Assembly (NCBI GenBank): GCA_022749755.1
Contig: CM040448.1
Span: forward strand, 12,646,481 to 12,710,480
Direction: 5' to 3'
DNA from: Azadirachta indica
Lineage: Eukaryota; Streptophyta; Magnoliopsida; Sapindales; Meliaceae
DNA length: 64,000 bases
The notes below the pieces were generated by a model. It had not been told where the DNA came from. It saw nothing but the letters and a program-made list of their open reading frames with translations, and ran no database searches. A program made the position numbers and the translations under genes. Shown here one piece after another: positions 11,472 through 23,755 of this stretch (within the stretch, counting starts at the first letter, position 1; the number at the start of each line of letters is the position of its first letter).

Positions 11472-14400
11472 ATCGTCTAACAATACGCCGTCTCAACCCA
11501 ACAAGCGCGACGCGTCCTTGACTTCGTACGATGGAAATTTGGATGCCAACAAGCACGCGATAGCTGTTGCCGCGGCCACTGCTGCCGTGGCCGAGGCGGC
11601 GCTTGCGGCCGCTCATGCGGCGGCAGAGGTTGTTAGATTGACTGGTGCTGGTGGTGGGCGTGGTGTTGCTGCTGCCTCTGCTCACGTTAGCCAGCAACGG
11701 TGGGCGGAAGAACTAGCGGCAATCAAGATACAGTCCGCATTTCGAGGTTATCTGGTCAGTAACTTGATTAATTTACTTGTATTAACTATTTATGAAGCTT
11801 CTGTCTTGTTCTCATAAAGAACCCTTAAATGTTTGATCTGGTTTTTCTTTTTCAAATCAGTGGTCGGTTTGTTTGTTTCTAAGAAAACACAGTTTCAAAA
11901 TTTGAATTCTTGGGACTATTTACTTTTTCTCTCAAAGATTCGAGATTTAGAAAAAAAGAAAATGGTTTTAGAAAACATAATGTAAAAAACACGTAATTGC
12001 TTTTCTAGTAAACCCATGACAAAATTTAACCTTTTTTTTTTTCGGTTTCATTGCGCAAATTAGTTTCGCAAAATTAATTTTTAAAATTTTAAATTACCGC
12101 CTTGGTTCTCTACGGGAAGAATTGTTTGGGATCCAGCAGAACAGAAGGGTGTTCATTATCCAGTGTTCCCAAGAAAGCTGCAAATGATCTATAAGCAACC
12201 GATTCTTCACTTTCACAGTTAGAGACTGGTTGCAGCTTTTTCATTTTTATCAACTAAAATCAGAGTAATTGGATTTTTCGTCCAAGGAAATGGTCCCAAT
12301 TCTTTTTTTAAAAAAGAAAAACAAGACAACACAAACAACAGTATGAAAGCCACTGCACACAAAGGTGCGCCGACACAAGTGGTTGGTATGGTGGGCGATC
12401 TCGCTATCCACCACCTAAGCACCGATTCCCTCTTATCGACGGCGTTTACCCTGTTATCTGTACTTCTAATTTAATTTCAAAATTCTTGGGTTGTACGTGT
12501 GACGTGCTCCCACGTGTTGTTTTCCATTTTTGACGAGACCAAGCCTCTTTACTCCCTCTAACGCGCGTGAGTTCATTTTGCAACTTCTTTACGAGTGCTT
12601 AGTACTCGAGTACTGGGATTAGTGTATCATTAGTGATTAATCGTGATGACGTGGGTGGATATGACTGGATTATCAGTGATGGAAGTGTTGACCAATAGTG
12701 GTTAGACGATGATGTGTCTGCAAGATGTGGAACTTCAACACCACGTTTGACAAATATTTGAGTTGTGTGTCTTGTTTTCTCTGGTACTTTAGACTTACGT
12801 TTGTCTTCAATCTTCAGTCTGGTTTTTATGGCTCCAAAATATTTGCACTGCATTAAAAATAAAAATAAAAATCACATGGATATCATAACCATCCTGAATT
12901 TATAGAACTTTTCCCATGTGAAAGATGCCAAAATCATAATCAATATTCCTTCTGAATTTGCTTTTAGATATTAACTTTAGGAGCAACAATAGCATTTTGT
13001 ATCCTAAAATTGACAGATGATGTAGAACTGTGTAGTGTCATGTACTGAATAACAGCTATTACCTAATCATCTAGACTTTTGTATGGGAGCATAGTCTTTT
13101 TCAGAGTTAACTTTTGACAGATTTTAGACATTTTGGACTTTCAGTTGGTTTTATGACTGTTAAGTTGTATGCATCCCCCAAAGTCTGTCATTGTGGTTAA
13201 TGGTGCAAGAAAAAGAGCTTGTCTTTTCAATTTGACTTTCGCTCTGCATTCTATTACCCCTCCCTCCCAGTTTAAAATTTCAATGACTAATTAATTTTAA
13301 AACTATGCTTAGGTTAGAGATTAATCATTTTTCTTTTCTCTACACACCATTGTCTTTGTTAGGTTTGTGTGAGAGGTAATGATTGCACTCATGTTTCTCT
13401 CCCTTATGAATTGCATGCTTATCTGGTGCACGTCCTTTTTAAATTCTGGTCCCCTGGATCCCTGTGCCACGAGAACTTTTAGGACTCAAACAATGTTATT
13501 ATGAGAACTTCTTTTTTTTTAATTGGAAAACAGAATTCCATGTTCTTGGGTAAGTTGCAGAGTAGAGATATATCCCTTGCAGAGCGTAGTGTTCGATTAT
13601 TTTATCGTCTATGTTAATTGAATTGGATATTTTTTGTTAGCCTGCAATGGTATTAGGTATCTGATGCACTGATTTTTTCATGGCGCATTTTGAAGGCAAG
13701 GAGAGCTCTGAAAGCACTAAAAGCTTTGGTGAAACTTCAAGCACTAGTTAGGGGTCACATTGTGAGAAAGCAAACAGCAGACATGCTGAAGCGCATGCAA
13801 ACATTAGTAAAGGTGCAGGCACGAGCCCGTGCTAGTCGTGCTCATGTGACAGAATCCTTGCGTTCTAGCAGCAAGTCTTCACTTTCTCGCACCACTGTAA
13901 GCATATTACATATTCCTTAACTTTTTCTATTTCCAGCTAGGTTTACTTATTTGTTTCTCTGTTCATACATAAACACAATTTAAAAGTAGTTTCATGTTTA
14001 GCACTTCATAAGGTGATCATGACACGCGCTTCTCAATACACATGCATAGTGAACTAGTGGATCCTTTAAGGGACCACAATCTGACTTTACCTAATAAATT
14101 CATGTTCCAAATTTCTGTATGTATGATAAAAAGGTAGATCTAATGTTCCAAATTTCTATATGTATGATTAAAAGGCATCGGCTCTGAAAAAATGTATTTG
14201 ATCCCAGCCACAGTTGTTAGCTGTTATCAAAATTTTAAAAAAAAATTTCAGCTGCAATTTGTGAATGCACCCCTTGTTGAGGGATTTTCAGGGCACCAAA
14301 AAGATTTCTGCATATTAGTATTGGTTTTATATTAGTTGTTATGAGATGTAAAAGTCAAATTGAGCCTGACTAATATTCATGAGCCTAAGAAGCATAAGTG

Positions 14401-15699
14401 GAGTTAGGTCTTACTTTAACCGAATAAGATTAGATATATTTTATATTTTTATTCCTAGATTTCAATAACCTAAGGGCCAAACAGACTGCTTTTTATAGAA
14501 ACTAATGATGAATTTGCTGGATCAATTCCATAATTTGGCTACAACGAATATTTAAAGTTCTCAGATTTTTTATTATTTAGCAGAGTGCAGGGCAAATTTT
14601 ATTTTAAGCAATTATTCTACTGAATTATTTAACCGTGAGTAATTTGATCCTATACTTACAGGTTCCTGGAAGTCCGGACAAAGCAGAATACCAATTCCGT
14701 GCTCATAGTACTACATTTGATGGGCCCTCAATCCTGAAGGTACCACTTGATTGGTTCTGTAGAATCATATAACCTTTTTCTCTTGGGAATCAATTGAATT
14801 TCTAACTTTGAGAAAGTTGTAGATAAAAAATAAAATATGGTTTATAAGTTGTGCAGAAATGAGAGAAATACTATTTGAATTAGAGTATTTCCTTATGCAA
14901 TATGCATGGAAATTCTAATGGTGCTTTTCTGTTTGAATGCGTGCAGAGATGTGGTTCTAATTCAAACTTTAGGGATATGAGTGATCTAGACAAAGTTCGA
15001 ATGGGTTCAAATTGGTTAGATCGTTGGATGGAAGAAAGTGCATGGAACAACCACAGGGTAAATCAGCTTAAAAGTGGATACGCAGATGATGAGAAGAGTG
15101 ACAAGATCTTGGAAGTAGATACATGGAAGCCTCATTTGAACTCCCAACAGCACACTAGAACTTTTTGCACCTCACAGCATGGTTTGGCTTTTGATTATAA
15201 CAATCATAGCTATATGCCAATTGACTCTCCATCCAAAATATCCGCAAAAACTGTGAACCCAATACCAAGTGTGTCTTCAGGGGAGGTTTTATCATTAAGC
15301 TCCCTAAAATTTCCCATTGGAAAAGGCGAAGCAGCCTTGAGGACTGCTGATAACAGCCCACAAGTATCTTCTGCATCACATAGACCTGGAAGTAGCGGGA
15401 GAAGAGGTCCTTTCACACCCACAAGGAGTGAGTGTGCCTGGGGCTACTTTAGTGGATACTCAGGTTACCCAAATTATATGGCTAACACAGAATCATCACG
15501 AGCTAAGGTTAGATCACAGAGTGCCCCAAGGCAGAGGCTTGAGTTTGAGAGATATGGTTCAACCAGGAGGTCTGCTCAAGGTTTATTGGATGGGAGCATT
15601 AACTCAGACAGAGATTTCACTCAACATGATGTCTTTAGGAACAGAGCTTTTCCAGCATCTGATCGCACGAATAAACTTGGGAGTACAAACTTAAGATGA
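11386..15699 (+). CDS. IQ67-domain protein (IQD22/23/24-like), calmodulin-binding
   Basis: Plant IQD scaffold protein that binds calmodulin and usually associates with microtubules or the plasma membrane. Exons: 11386-11754, 13696-13896, 14662-14739, 14947-15699; 1401 nt, 466 aa. The N-terminus begins MGFFRRLFG and is basic. An alanine-rich segment covers about residues 56-84. The IQ67 domain runs about 108-174, with the first IQ motif [14 protein letters not shown] followed by [10 protein letters not shown] and [10 protein letters not shown]. Intron 1 splits the domain after its 16th codon in phase 0, the hallmark intron of the IQD family. The C-terminal half is Ser/Arg-rich and ends in the family-typical basic segment, including RSQSAPRQR. 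Intron 1 is long (1941 nt). An out-of-frame ATG lies 7 nt before the start. The exact paralogue is uncertain. Confidence 0.94.
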
Positions 15700-16953
15700 T
15701 GCTGCTCGTTCTTTGTTCATTTTTCCTTTTTTTTCTTCCCTTGGTGTCCCAGTTTAAGTTTATTGCAGATTGCGAGTGTTGTAATTATTTGTCTGCTGTA
15801 CGAACTTAGTCCTTGTACAGCTGAATTGAATGTTGTCAACGTGGAAAATGGATAAGAGTTTTGTAGTTATCTTCATTAATTCAAGCCACTCTCCAACATA
15901 CATTTATGCTCACGGGCTGGTACGTGAATTAGTTTGTATAAAAGTACGATTTGTACATATTGTGATTCTACTTGGAAAATGATGACACCTTAATCTCAAT
16001 ACATTTTTCAGGTCTGATTTTGAGAAAATTTGCAGCTGCAACCAAGCTGCATATGATATGCATTCTTTGTGCTACAAATCTCTTTTGAATGTCACGTAAT
16101 TAATTAGATGATTGAAAAGTGAGTTTCACTGAACCATTTCAAATTGATCTTTTTGTAAAAGGGAAATAATAGATACATTGCTAACTTTTGGCAAATCATT
16201 ACAGCATAATTCATGAACCCCATTTTAATTTTCAAAAAGTTGAAAGTATCCCATCTCGAGATTCATCCCAAAATGTACCTATATCAACATCCCAATCCCA
16301 CTGTGCGTTCACGGAGATTAAATACTGCACACAGGGGTGGCGGTATTGCCCCCACAAATGGTTTGTCCGAAGTGGCTACATGAAGAAGCGACAATTAATT
16401 AAAGAGAAAAGTTATTTACAGTACCAAAAACAAAACCTTGGATACCCACAAGTGGCAAGTTAATCATAAAATTGAAGAAATTAACGAAAATTGTGTTGAC
16501 AGATCATGAATAATATTATAATTGAAGCACATTTATGATTACATAACAAAATAGCAACGCAAACAGGGAGTGGTTGAGAAACCAAGTGAGATTCGGTCCA
16601 TTTCTGGCCAGAAATATCAGACGTGGGATGATGGTACAATTGTCGTCTTCTTGTTTCGTCTATTTTGGCTAACAAGAAGCAATGATAATTACAGTGAGAA
16701 AGCTTAGTTTGCAGTAAATGCAGTAAATGCAGCATGTGAAATCAAATATATATATATATATATCTAGAAAATTTTGAGTATGGCTATCCCTAGTGCTTGC
16801 TTGTGCATTTGTTTCATCAACATTTTATAAATTATAGCCCTATTATTATATTAAATATTGTTCAAAATTAACCTCACAAGACATGCATATACCGTATACT
16901 CCCACTTACATTTCTTCACTGTACCAACTTTCATGTCTTCTGATCCCCCTTCA
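15700..16953. other. IQD 3' flank and spacer
   Basis: The first few hundred bases fit the 3' UTR of the IQD gene. The rest has only short unconvincing ORFs and a (TA)n run at about 16746-16763. The right end is probably the 3' flank of the minus-strand nsLTP gene. Confidence 0.45.
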
Positions 16954-17453
16954 TCATGGAATGCTGCATCGTCATCGTCATCATGTTAAAAATGATAACA
17001 GGAACATAAAAATCGATAGTCAAACCCTAAACATAAAGCAATATTCAATAATCAGAGAGAGAGAGAGAGGGAGACATACTAGTTGCAATCAGTGTTGGGA
17101 TCAACGGTGAAGCCCAAGGAAATTCCGCAGAATCCGGGCAAAGTAGCAATAGCAGTGGCGTTAGGAGTGTAAATGTTAATGAGGCCCATCAGGCATCTAC
17201 AAACAAAGGGCCTGTTATCTGTAGAGTTAGAAATCAAGTTAAGGCTGGTCATGGCTTCGCAGCATGGTGAACCAGGAAATGGGTCAGGTGAGCCATTGCT
17301 GATGAAGGTAGAGCAGGATGAGATTAACGTTGTCACGGTGGTGCAGTCTATTTCTGCCGATGTACAAATATAACTGGCCGCCCACGTTAGCAGTATGGTC
17401 ATCGCCATTGTAATTGTGGTTTTGTAGGACTCCATTTTACCAATTAATTGCAT
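16954..17453 (-). CDS. Type-1-like non-specific lipid transfer protein (8-cysteine)
   Basis: Secreted nsLTP-like protein. The first ATG (17453) gives an N-terminal signal peptide to about residue 33; a second ATG at 17435 would shorten it by six residues. The mature domain has the pattern C37-X9-C47-X16-C64-C65-X19-C85-X-C87-X21-C109-X13-C123, which is the type 1 nsLTP spacing. Read straight through, the gene ends with TAG at 17079-17081. However, that TAG overlaps a strong donor (GTATGT from 17079), and a pyrimidine-rich intron would lead to an acceptor at 16965-16964. Exon 17453-17080 joined to 16963-16954 ends with three extra residues and TGA (127 aa). Type 1 nsLTP genes commonly carry one intron a few bases before the stop, so I prefer the spliced model; without it the CDS is 17079-17453 (124 aa). 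The lipid-binding core is the same either way. Confidence 0.8.
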
Positions 17454-17499
17454 GCAGATACTTACTATTTATGTTGTAATTGTGTCAAATGTTTGAAAC

Positions 17500-17506
17500 G
17501 TTTATA
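17500..17506 (-). promoter_or_regulatory. TATA box of the nsLTP gene
   Basis: On the minus strand this reads TATAAAC, about 50 bp before the first ATG at 17453. Transcription start would then fall near 17475, leaving a short leader and making the first ATG the natural start. Confidence 0.55.
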
Positions 17507-17888
17507 GTGTAGACCGACTTATTAGGTGGTTGTGCAATCAAGAACGTGTGCTCTCCATACAAGTTGAATGAGTTTCCGGCTTTAAAATACAAAACCAGCA
17601 TTATTTAGTACTTGTTTGAAGTTTTCTTAAAAAAAAAAAAAAAATAATAATAATTACCTGTCATTCTACCCGCCTTGTAAATATATATATATATATATAA
17701 ATGCCCAATCTTATAATGGATAATTTCTATAGCGCATGCAGAATAATAGTTACTGGGGATATATTAACTCCTAAGTAAGGAGATCAAATTTGAACCACTT
17801 TCTTAAGAATAAGGACGAGGAGGAGGAGGTCCGCCCCACTTCGCTTTTAAATTATTTTGTTATAGATATCCACTCAATTGAACAAAAA

Positions 17889-17962
17889 GGTGTCGTGGTG
17901 TAGTTGGTTATCACGTCAGTCTAACACACTGAAGGTCTCCGGTTCAAGTCCGGGCGACGCCA
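17889..17962 (+). tRNA. tRNA-Val (anticodon AAC)
   Basis: A complete 74-nt cloverleaf. The acceptor stem GGTGTCG pairs with CGACGCC with one G-U. The anticodon stem TCAGT/ACTGA closes the loop CTAACAC, with the anticodon AAC at 17923-17925. The T-arm TCCGG-TTCAAGT-CCGGG is intact and the discriminator base is A. Internal promoter boxes are present: A box TGGTGTAGTTGG (17896-17907) and B box GGTTCAAGTCC (17941-17951). A CAA triplet 4-6 nt upstream matches the usual plant tRNA initiation motif, and TTTT at 17967-17970 can terminate RNA polymerase III. There is no intron. All signals suggest an active gene. Confidence 0.96.
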
Positions 17963-17966
17963 CTTG

Positions 17967-17970
17967 TTTT
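17967..17970 (+). terminator. RNA polymerase III terminator of tRNA-Val
   Basis: A four-T run begins 5 nt after the tRNA 3' end, the minimal Pol III stop signal. Confidence 0.6.
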
Positions 17971-18444
17971 CGACAATTTTATTTTTACTTTCTGAGTTGC
18001 TCTTTTGCTCTGCCTCTCTCTTTTCATTTAATACTTTTTCCGCTTGCTTTAAACTCTCATGCTCTTCAGTCTTCATATATTCCTCTTTTTAACATACAGT
18101 CACACAAAAAAAATTAAATAACCCAACGGGTTAGTTCTGATTGAACTTTTTGCACACACAAAACTTATGGCAAGGCAATTCCTTTCGGACGCTGACAGAA
18201 TAACCTCTGTGAAGCAAGCTGCAGTCTCACAATCGTTAAATGCTTAAAAGAAAGGCTAATTAATTGTACTTCACAAACAATTCTATTAGTAGCAAGGCGG
18301 AAAGCCAAAGTAAAATCAACTACAAGCTAAGGATAGTTTCACAAGTTTAAGCATTGATAAAAAGAATAAACCCAAAAGAAATCCACTTTCTAAGCTGTAA
18401 CTATGCATGCATTTACATTACGTGTAAACAAAAAGCAACACTGA

Positions 18445-20930
18445 TTATGCATTTCCATCGCAACTCCACTGGGACGTGGGAACGCAGCTCATGTAGTGAC
18501 ACCAATGGCAACGATCATTCCCATTCTCTCCTCGGAATAGCATCACCAGCGCAACCGTAAATCTGCATTTAAGCAAATACCAAGACCACTCAGCATTCAA
18601 AACCTTATTAGGCTTCATTCACAATTACCGTTTGGAGCACCTTTTTTGTTTTCTTTTCAAATTGTAAAAGTAGTGTGGTATCAGGTAAATATAAATGCTG
18701 GTAATCCCACATGATTAGAAATGATTTTACATTGGGTATTCAGACTGCAACTGCCACCAAAGATGACAATAAATCCAAGCCCCACAACCAGAATATAGAG
18801 GCGTTGTCAATGAAAACAAAGGTATATGTTCGCCTTTTCAACAGCAAAGATAATGGGGCTATGACCTCCCTTGTCACTTCAGAATTTAATAAAAAACCAT
18901 CCTCTGTTTATATATCTGTTCACGCAGGTATTTTCAGATGACACTATGAAAATGTATCCTACTAATGTTACTGGCATGGATCTAGCTTATAAGGTTCCAA
19001 AAAGCACATTATTCAACATTGTATAATTGATTATTTGAAGTCACTTACCCCGTAACTAGCAGAGCCAACGAGATCACCCATAACACATACTGATAAGTCT
19101 TATACTTGGATTTGACAGGAGCAGTAGCTGGAAGGTTACCACCATGAAGCCATCCAAACCGAGGTCGAGGCAACAGAACAAAACCAAGGAAGAACCCAGT
19201 AAGGAATCCACCAATGTGAGCGAAATTATCAACATGTGGCAGAATTCCTATAGCAAGATTGATGGCAATGATGACCAGAAGAGTAAGCAAAGCTGCAGCC
19301 TACGAAAGCAACTACCTGAAGTTAGCAAGAAAACTAAACTCTACTAGTATCACATATAACAATCCTCTTTTGCAGCAAAACAAATACCAACCAATAGTAG
19401 TACAAGCAAAGCTAAAATGTCCAGACAATGGTTAGCTGGGATCACCTTGTTGGTATAAAGACTCCAGTTTGTAACTAATTCTGAAAGCATTGCTCCAAGA
19501 AGCCCGAAAAGTGAACCAGAAGCACCAACAGAGATGCTGTTTCGAATAAATAGGGAGGAAAGAATACTCCCACCAAATCCAGACAGCAGGTAAATAATTC
19601 CAATGCGCACTATGCAACAGTAACGAAAAACATCAAATGTTATAAAACTATAATGATTGCAGAAGATCGTGATGAGCTAAGCTCAAAACATGAATAATGT
19701 ACATCTTTTAAACTTTAAACAACTGAAAGAGCAACATACCAAACCCAAATTGCTGCTCAAGGCGAACACCAATGAAAACCAGGCACAGCATGTTCGTGAG
19801 AAGATGAATAATACCAGCATGCAACCAGATACAAGTTATAAGCCTCCATCCTTGATGTTTGTCCACTACTTTGGTCCACTCAAGTCCACCCAATTTCTCC
19901 AATCTTCAAAATAAGGAAAAGAATCTATTCAACTACTTTTTTTTTCCCCTTGCCAAGTATTGTAATGAAATAATGGCATAATTAAAAAACATGAGTATCC
20001 GAATAACTCAAAATTCTATTTTTCATAGGATTGACCAATTTGTCACACCCAAAACAATGAACCCATAAAGTATAAAATTTCGAGACAATACCTCAATGGT
20101 CACCCAATTTCAGGCCCAAACATCTAATAAATCAAAAAACTGGAAATCAATTAAGCACCGAGTATCTAACATTACTGTCGAAGACTTTTAGATTCAAATT
20201 TGAGAAGCGATAACAATGGAAAAGAAGTCCAATTCCCAATTTGGGTACCTAAAACTCATGAGGTCGATGAAGGAACCCTGTATTTGCATATAAACCAAAA
20301 TTTTACAACAGTAACACTTGATCAATCAAAGATCCATGAAATTAACACATCATGCAATCCCAATTCATGCCAGATTAATCTCTATATAAAAATTCCTAAA
20401 ATTGAAATGATAAAAACATCGATATAACAGCGGAATGAAGTTATCGGTTTATAGTAATGAGCAGCAGAGCCATTCACAATATCCCACTTATATTCATTAA
20501 TAAATTAGAGCAAATCAAAATCACAAACACTTGAAGTTCCAAATCTCACCAGAATCTCGTCATGATCGCAACATCAAAACAAGAACAATAGTAAACAATC
20601 GAAGCAAGAAAGAATCAGTGATTACGTGCGAGAAGAGGGACCGAAAAGAGGATTCGCTTTCAAAGGCTCGAACGAGAACCTCCCAAGAAACCTGGCCACG
20701 CACTTGCCCTCGTGCGCAGGATGATCGTGTTTAGGACAGTTATTGATGAACATGACAACGATGAAAACAGCAACATTAGCTACCACAAACATGGGAACCA
20801 ACCAAGAAGTCCATTGGGTCTCCGTATCTTCAATCAGGTACGCCGATGACGGCGCATAACTGTTGTTAACATTGTCGTTTGCTCTGTTCTTGTTCGCCGC
20901 TGCTCCTCTCTCTATGTCTTCTCCTGGCAT
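18445..20930 (-). CDS. Rhomboid-like intramembrane serine protease (RBL1/RBL2-like)
   Basis: Rhomboid protease that cleaves transmembrane substrates within the bilayer; plant relatives RBL1/2 are in the Golgi/secretory pathway. Exons (minus): 20930-20626, 19903-19740, 19609-19446, 19299-19049, 18562-18445; 1002 nt, 333 aa. All junctions are GT-AG and keep phase. A cytosolic N-terminus is followed by a first membrane span at about residues 45-62. The rhomboid core includes [12 protein letters not shown] (His130, His135, Asn139), the nucleophile motif GASGSLFG (Ser187), and [10 protein letters not shown] (His239). Active-site residues are therefore intact. The last exon adds a short Cys-rich tail (CHWCHYMSC), as in plant RBL1-type proteins. 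The start ATG at 20930 follows an in-frame upstream region with no better start. The protein is close to full family length. Confidence 0.93.
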
Positions 20931-23710
20931 ATTCGCTTTGCTTTGTTGGCAGTTTTTCTCTCTCTACCAACAACCGTTCCTCTTGCTCAGTGAAAACGGT
21001 GGTTATGAAAACATGTAAAGCGATTTGCACTGGGTTGGTGAAGGGTTTAATGCGTGAGATTTTTTTTTTTTTGAAGAGGGGGAATGAATAGGTTTATAAC
21101 TGTCACAGTAAGAAACAGAACAGAAACCTTCCAGCCAGTTCTTGTCTTTTAGTAAAATTGGAACTAACTAAACAAACCCCAGTGTTTGCAGGCCACGTAG
21201 ATAATAAAGGTCGCGGGATGACGTCACGTTGTTGTTATTCTGTAGACGTGGCGGAATTAAGTTGGCAATTGAGAGTGAAGAGCGTAATGGTCCGGAGTAG
21301 GGGATTCTTACTCCTGTCATTTCAGTTGTTCACCACTATCCGGGCGTTTCCGTTTCGCGGTTATTTAAACCGACACTTTCCTATTTTCTTTTTTAAAGGG
21401 TAATGGGATTGCTTTGACGCAATTTTAAACATGGGTCAATTCCAGTCCTCGTCTTAAGAAAATAAATAAATTTATATAATAATCAGTTTGTAATAGAATA
21501 TTAAAATTTGGAACTCTGAACTCGTTACAACGTATGACAACTACATGACATATTTATGTTATAATAATTATTTATTTATTAAAATAATTTTTAATTATTT
21601 TTAATTGGATGAATCTCTACTGCTCCCTAAGTTACCTATTATATATAACACAGGTATGATTATCAAAATAAAATCTTACCTAATTTTCAAATCTCGGAAA
21701 ACCGCGTCATGGGATCTTGGTAGAGATATTTATTTATTTATTAATTCTAAACCTTTCCTAATTAACAAATGACATCAATTTTATTTTAGAGAAACGTTGA
21801 TAATAGTTACTTTTGAATTATAAGGTTTAACGATGAAATTAGTCTTTTAACTATTATAAATCTTGTCGGATTAATCTTCCATAACATTATTATAATCATA
21901 TTATTCTCTTTATATATAATTGGTAGTCAAGTCCATATATTTAATTAGATGCTTTTCAAACTATTTCTTTAGTTAGCAAATCCTTCGTTGAGTCATTCGA
22001 TAATGTATTTTTTAATAAAACAGCTGAGCTGGTAATGTATTAGTTTTTGTTATTAATATTGTCTCCAAGTTTTCTATTGTTTTTTCATTGAAAGCACAAA
22101 TGTTTCTTTGTTTTTATTGTTTTAATTTTTATTTTTCCCATCTAAATTTGACAACCATATCACAGAAGCAGATATATATATATATATATATTTTTTAATC
22201 CTCGTATTTCACAAAGATAAAAACACTTGTAAACTCATTTCTTAACTTGACAATAGAAAATAATTATAACAATAATATATAACATTATTTATCGTATCAA
22301 ATTTTTTATATATTATCAAATAAAACTAAAAAAAATTGGTATATACCTCTAAAGGTATACAGAATCGACAGATACTCTCCCTCAAGGTTTGAAAATGGCA
22401 GATATTTTCTTAAACTTTTAGAAAACAACATAAACCCCCTTAAATATACACTTTTTAAATATTACATATATTTATACTTATATTATATAAAAAAATTTAA
22501 TTATGTTGACATAATAGGTCATGAATAAAATGATTTTAAATAAATTAATTAATATACACATTATTTTTCATATGATATATGATTTTTTTTTTATTTTGTA
22601 TTATAAATAAAGAAAAATTATGAAGTAACAATTTAAATGATATAAAAATTATTGATAAATTAAATAAAAATAAATTATATTATAGTAAAAATAAAAGGAG
22701 ACTATAAAAAATAAAAGTGTTAAATAAAATTTAAAATTAAAGTATTAAAAAAGAAAAAATAATAAACTAAAAATATATAAAATTTAAAATTAAAGTATTA
22801 AAAGATAAAATAATAAACTAAAAATATAATTAAAAAATAAAGTATTTAATTATTTAGATTTAAATTAAAGTTATTTATTATCAACTATTCTATTATATTT
22901 CCAAAATATGAGTAGATGCATTAAAAAAAAAAAAGGAAAACAAAGGTCAAAAAATTGAAAAGCAAAAGTGATTCTTTTTCTTCGTTTATTAATATCTTTT
23001 GTTGATATTCGTGGATGAGTTAGAAAACATTATTCTCCACTTTTGCATTTATTAATTGCCTTTCTTTTATTTGGGGGGGCGGGTAATGCTCTTTTTAGTC
23101 GATGCCAATTAGTGCATTGCATTTCACTGTTCTTATAATCTTATACATATATTACAAAAATATATAATTAATAAGAATTTTCTCACTGTTGTCAAACTCA
23201 AAGTGCAATTACATGATTGATTTTTTTTATTTTAGGAAAAAAGCTTTAATAAAATTATAATTATATACCAAAAGAATTTCTGCAAAATTTGTTGTCAATT
23301 CAAATCTTTGAAGAATCTAAATTCCACTTTTTTTTTTTTTTTGGGGAAAAATTCAATAAAGAAAATTCTTAAAAATTTGTTGTCATATATAGCAATGCGT
23401 TGGCAGTATACGATAAGCTAGCTAGGTAGCTAGAGGAAAGAATAAAAAGAAGGGTAACGTTAAGAATCGAAGCTTGTAGAAGAGAAAAGGGGGAATGACA
23501 CTCAGGAACGCATGCATTCCAATTCCATTGCGTAACCGTGTCTCTCTCTTTTCTTTATCCTTTGGATTTCTACATCTATTACGATTATGGTTATGGTGGG
23601 CTGGGCTGTTGTCAGTTTTTTGGTTGAAACAGTTGGGAGATCGTTGTTACTTGCGAGTTACTCTCGTTCCTTCCTTGTATCCAATATTATTAATATATAT
23701 GCATAGTATA

Positions 23711-23755
23711 GAGGTCGAGGTAGAGGTAGAGGTAGAGGTAGAGGTAGAGGTAGGT
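23711..23755. repeat. (GAGGTA)n hexamer tandem repeat
   Basis: About seven copies of a six-base unit, GAGGTA, with one variant copy near the start. It creates a Glu-Val repeat ORF in one frame and a Ser-Thr repeat ORF on the other strand; neither looks like a gene. Confidence 0.85.

Noticed and set aside
12599..12853. Minus-strand 84-codon ORF inside IQD intron 1
   Set aside because: No family features; lies in an intron of a well-supported gene and has no promoter or splice context.
16188..16463. 91-codon ORF downstream of the IQD gene
   Set aside because: No recognisable domain, no promoter or splice context, and likely within or just beyond the IQD 3' UTR.
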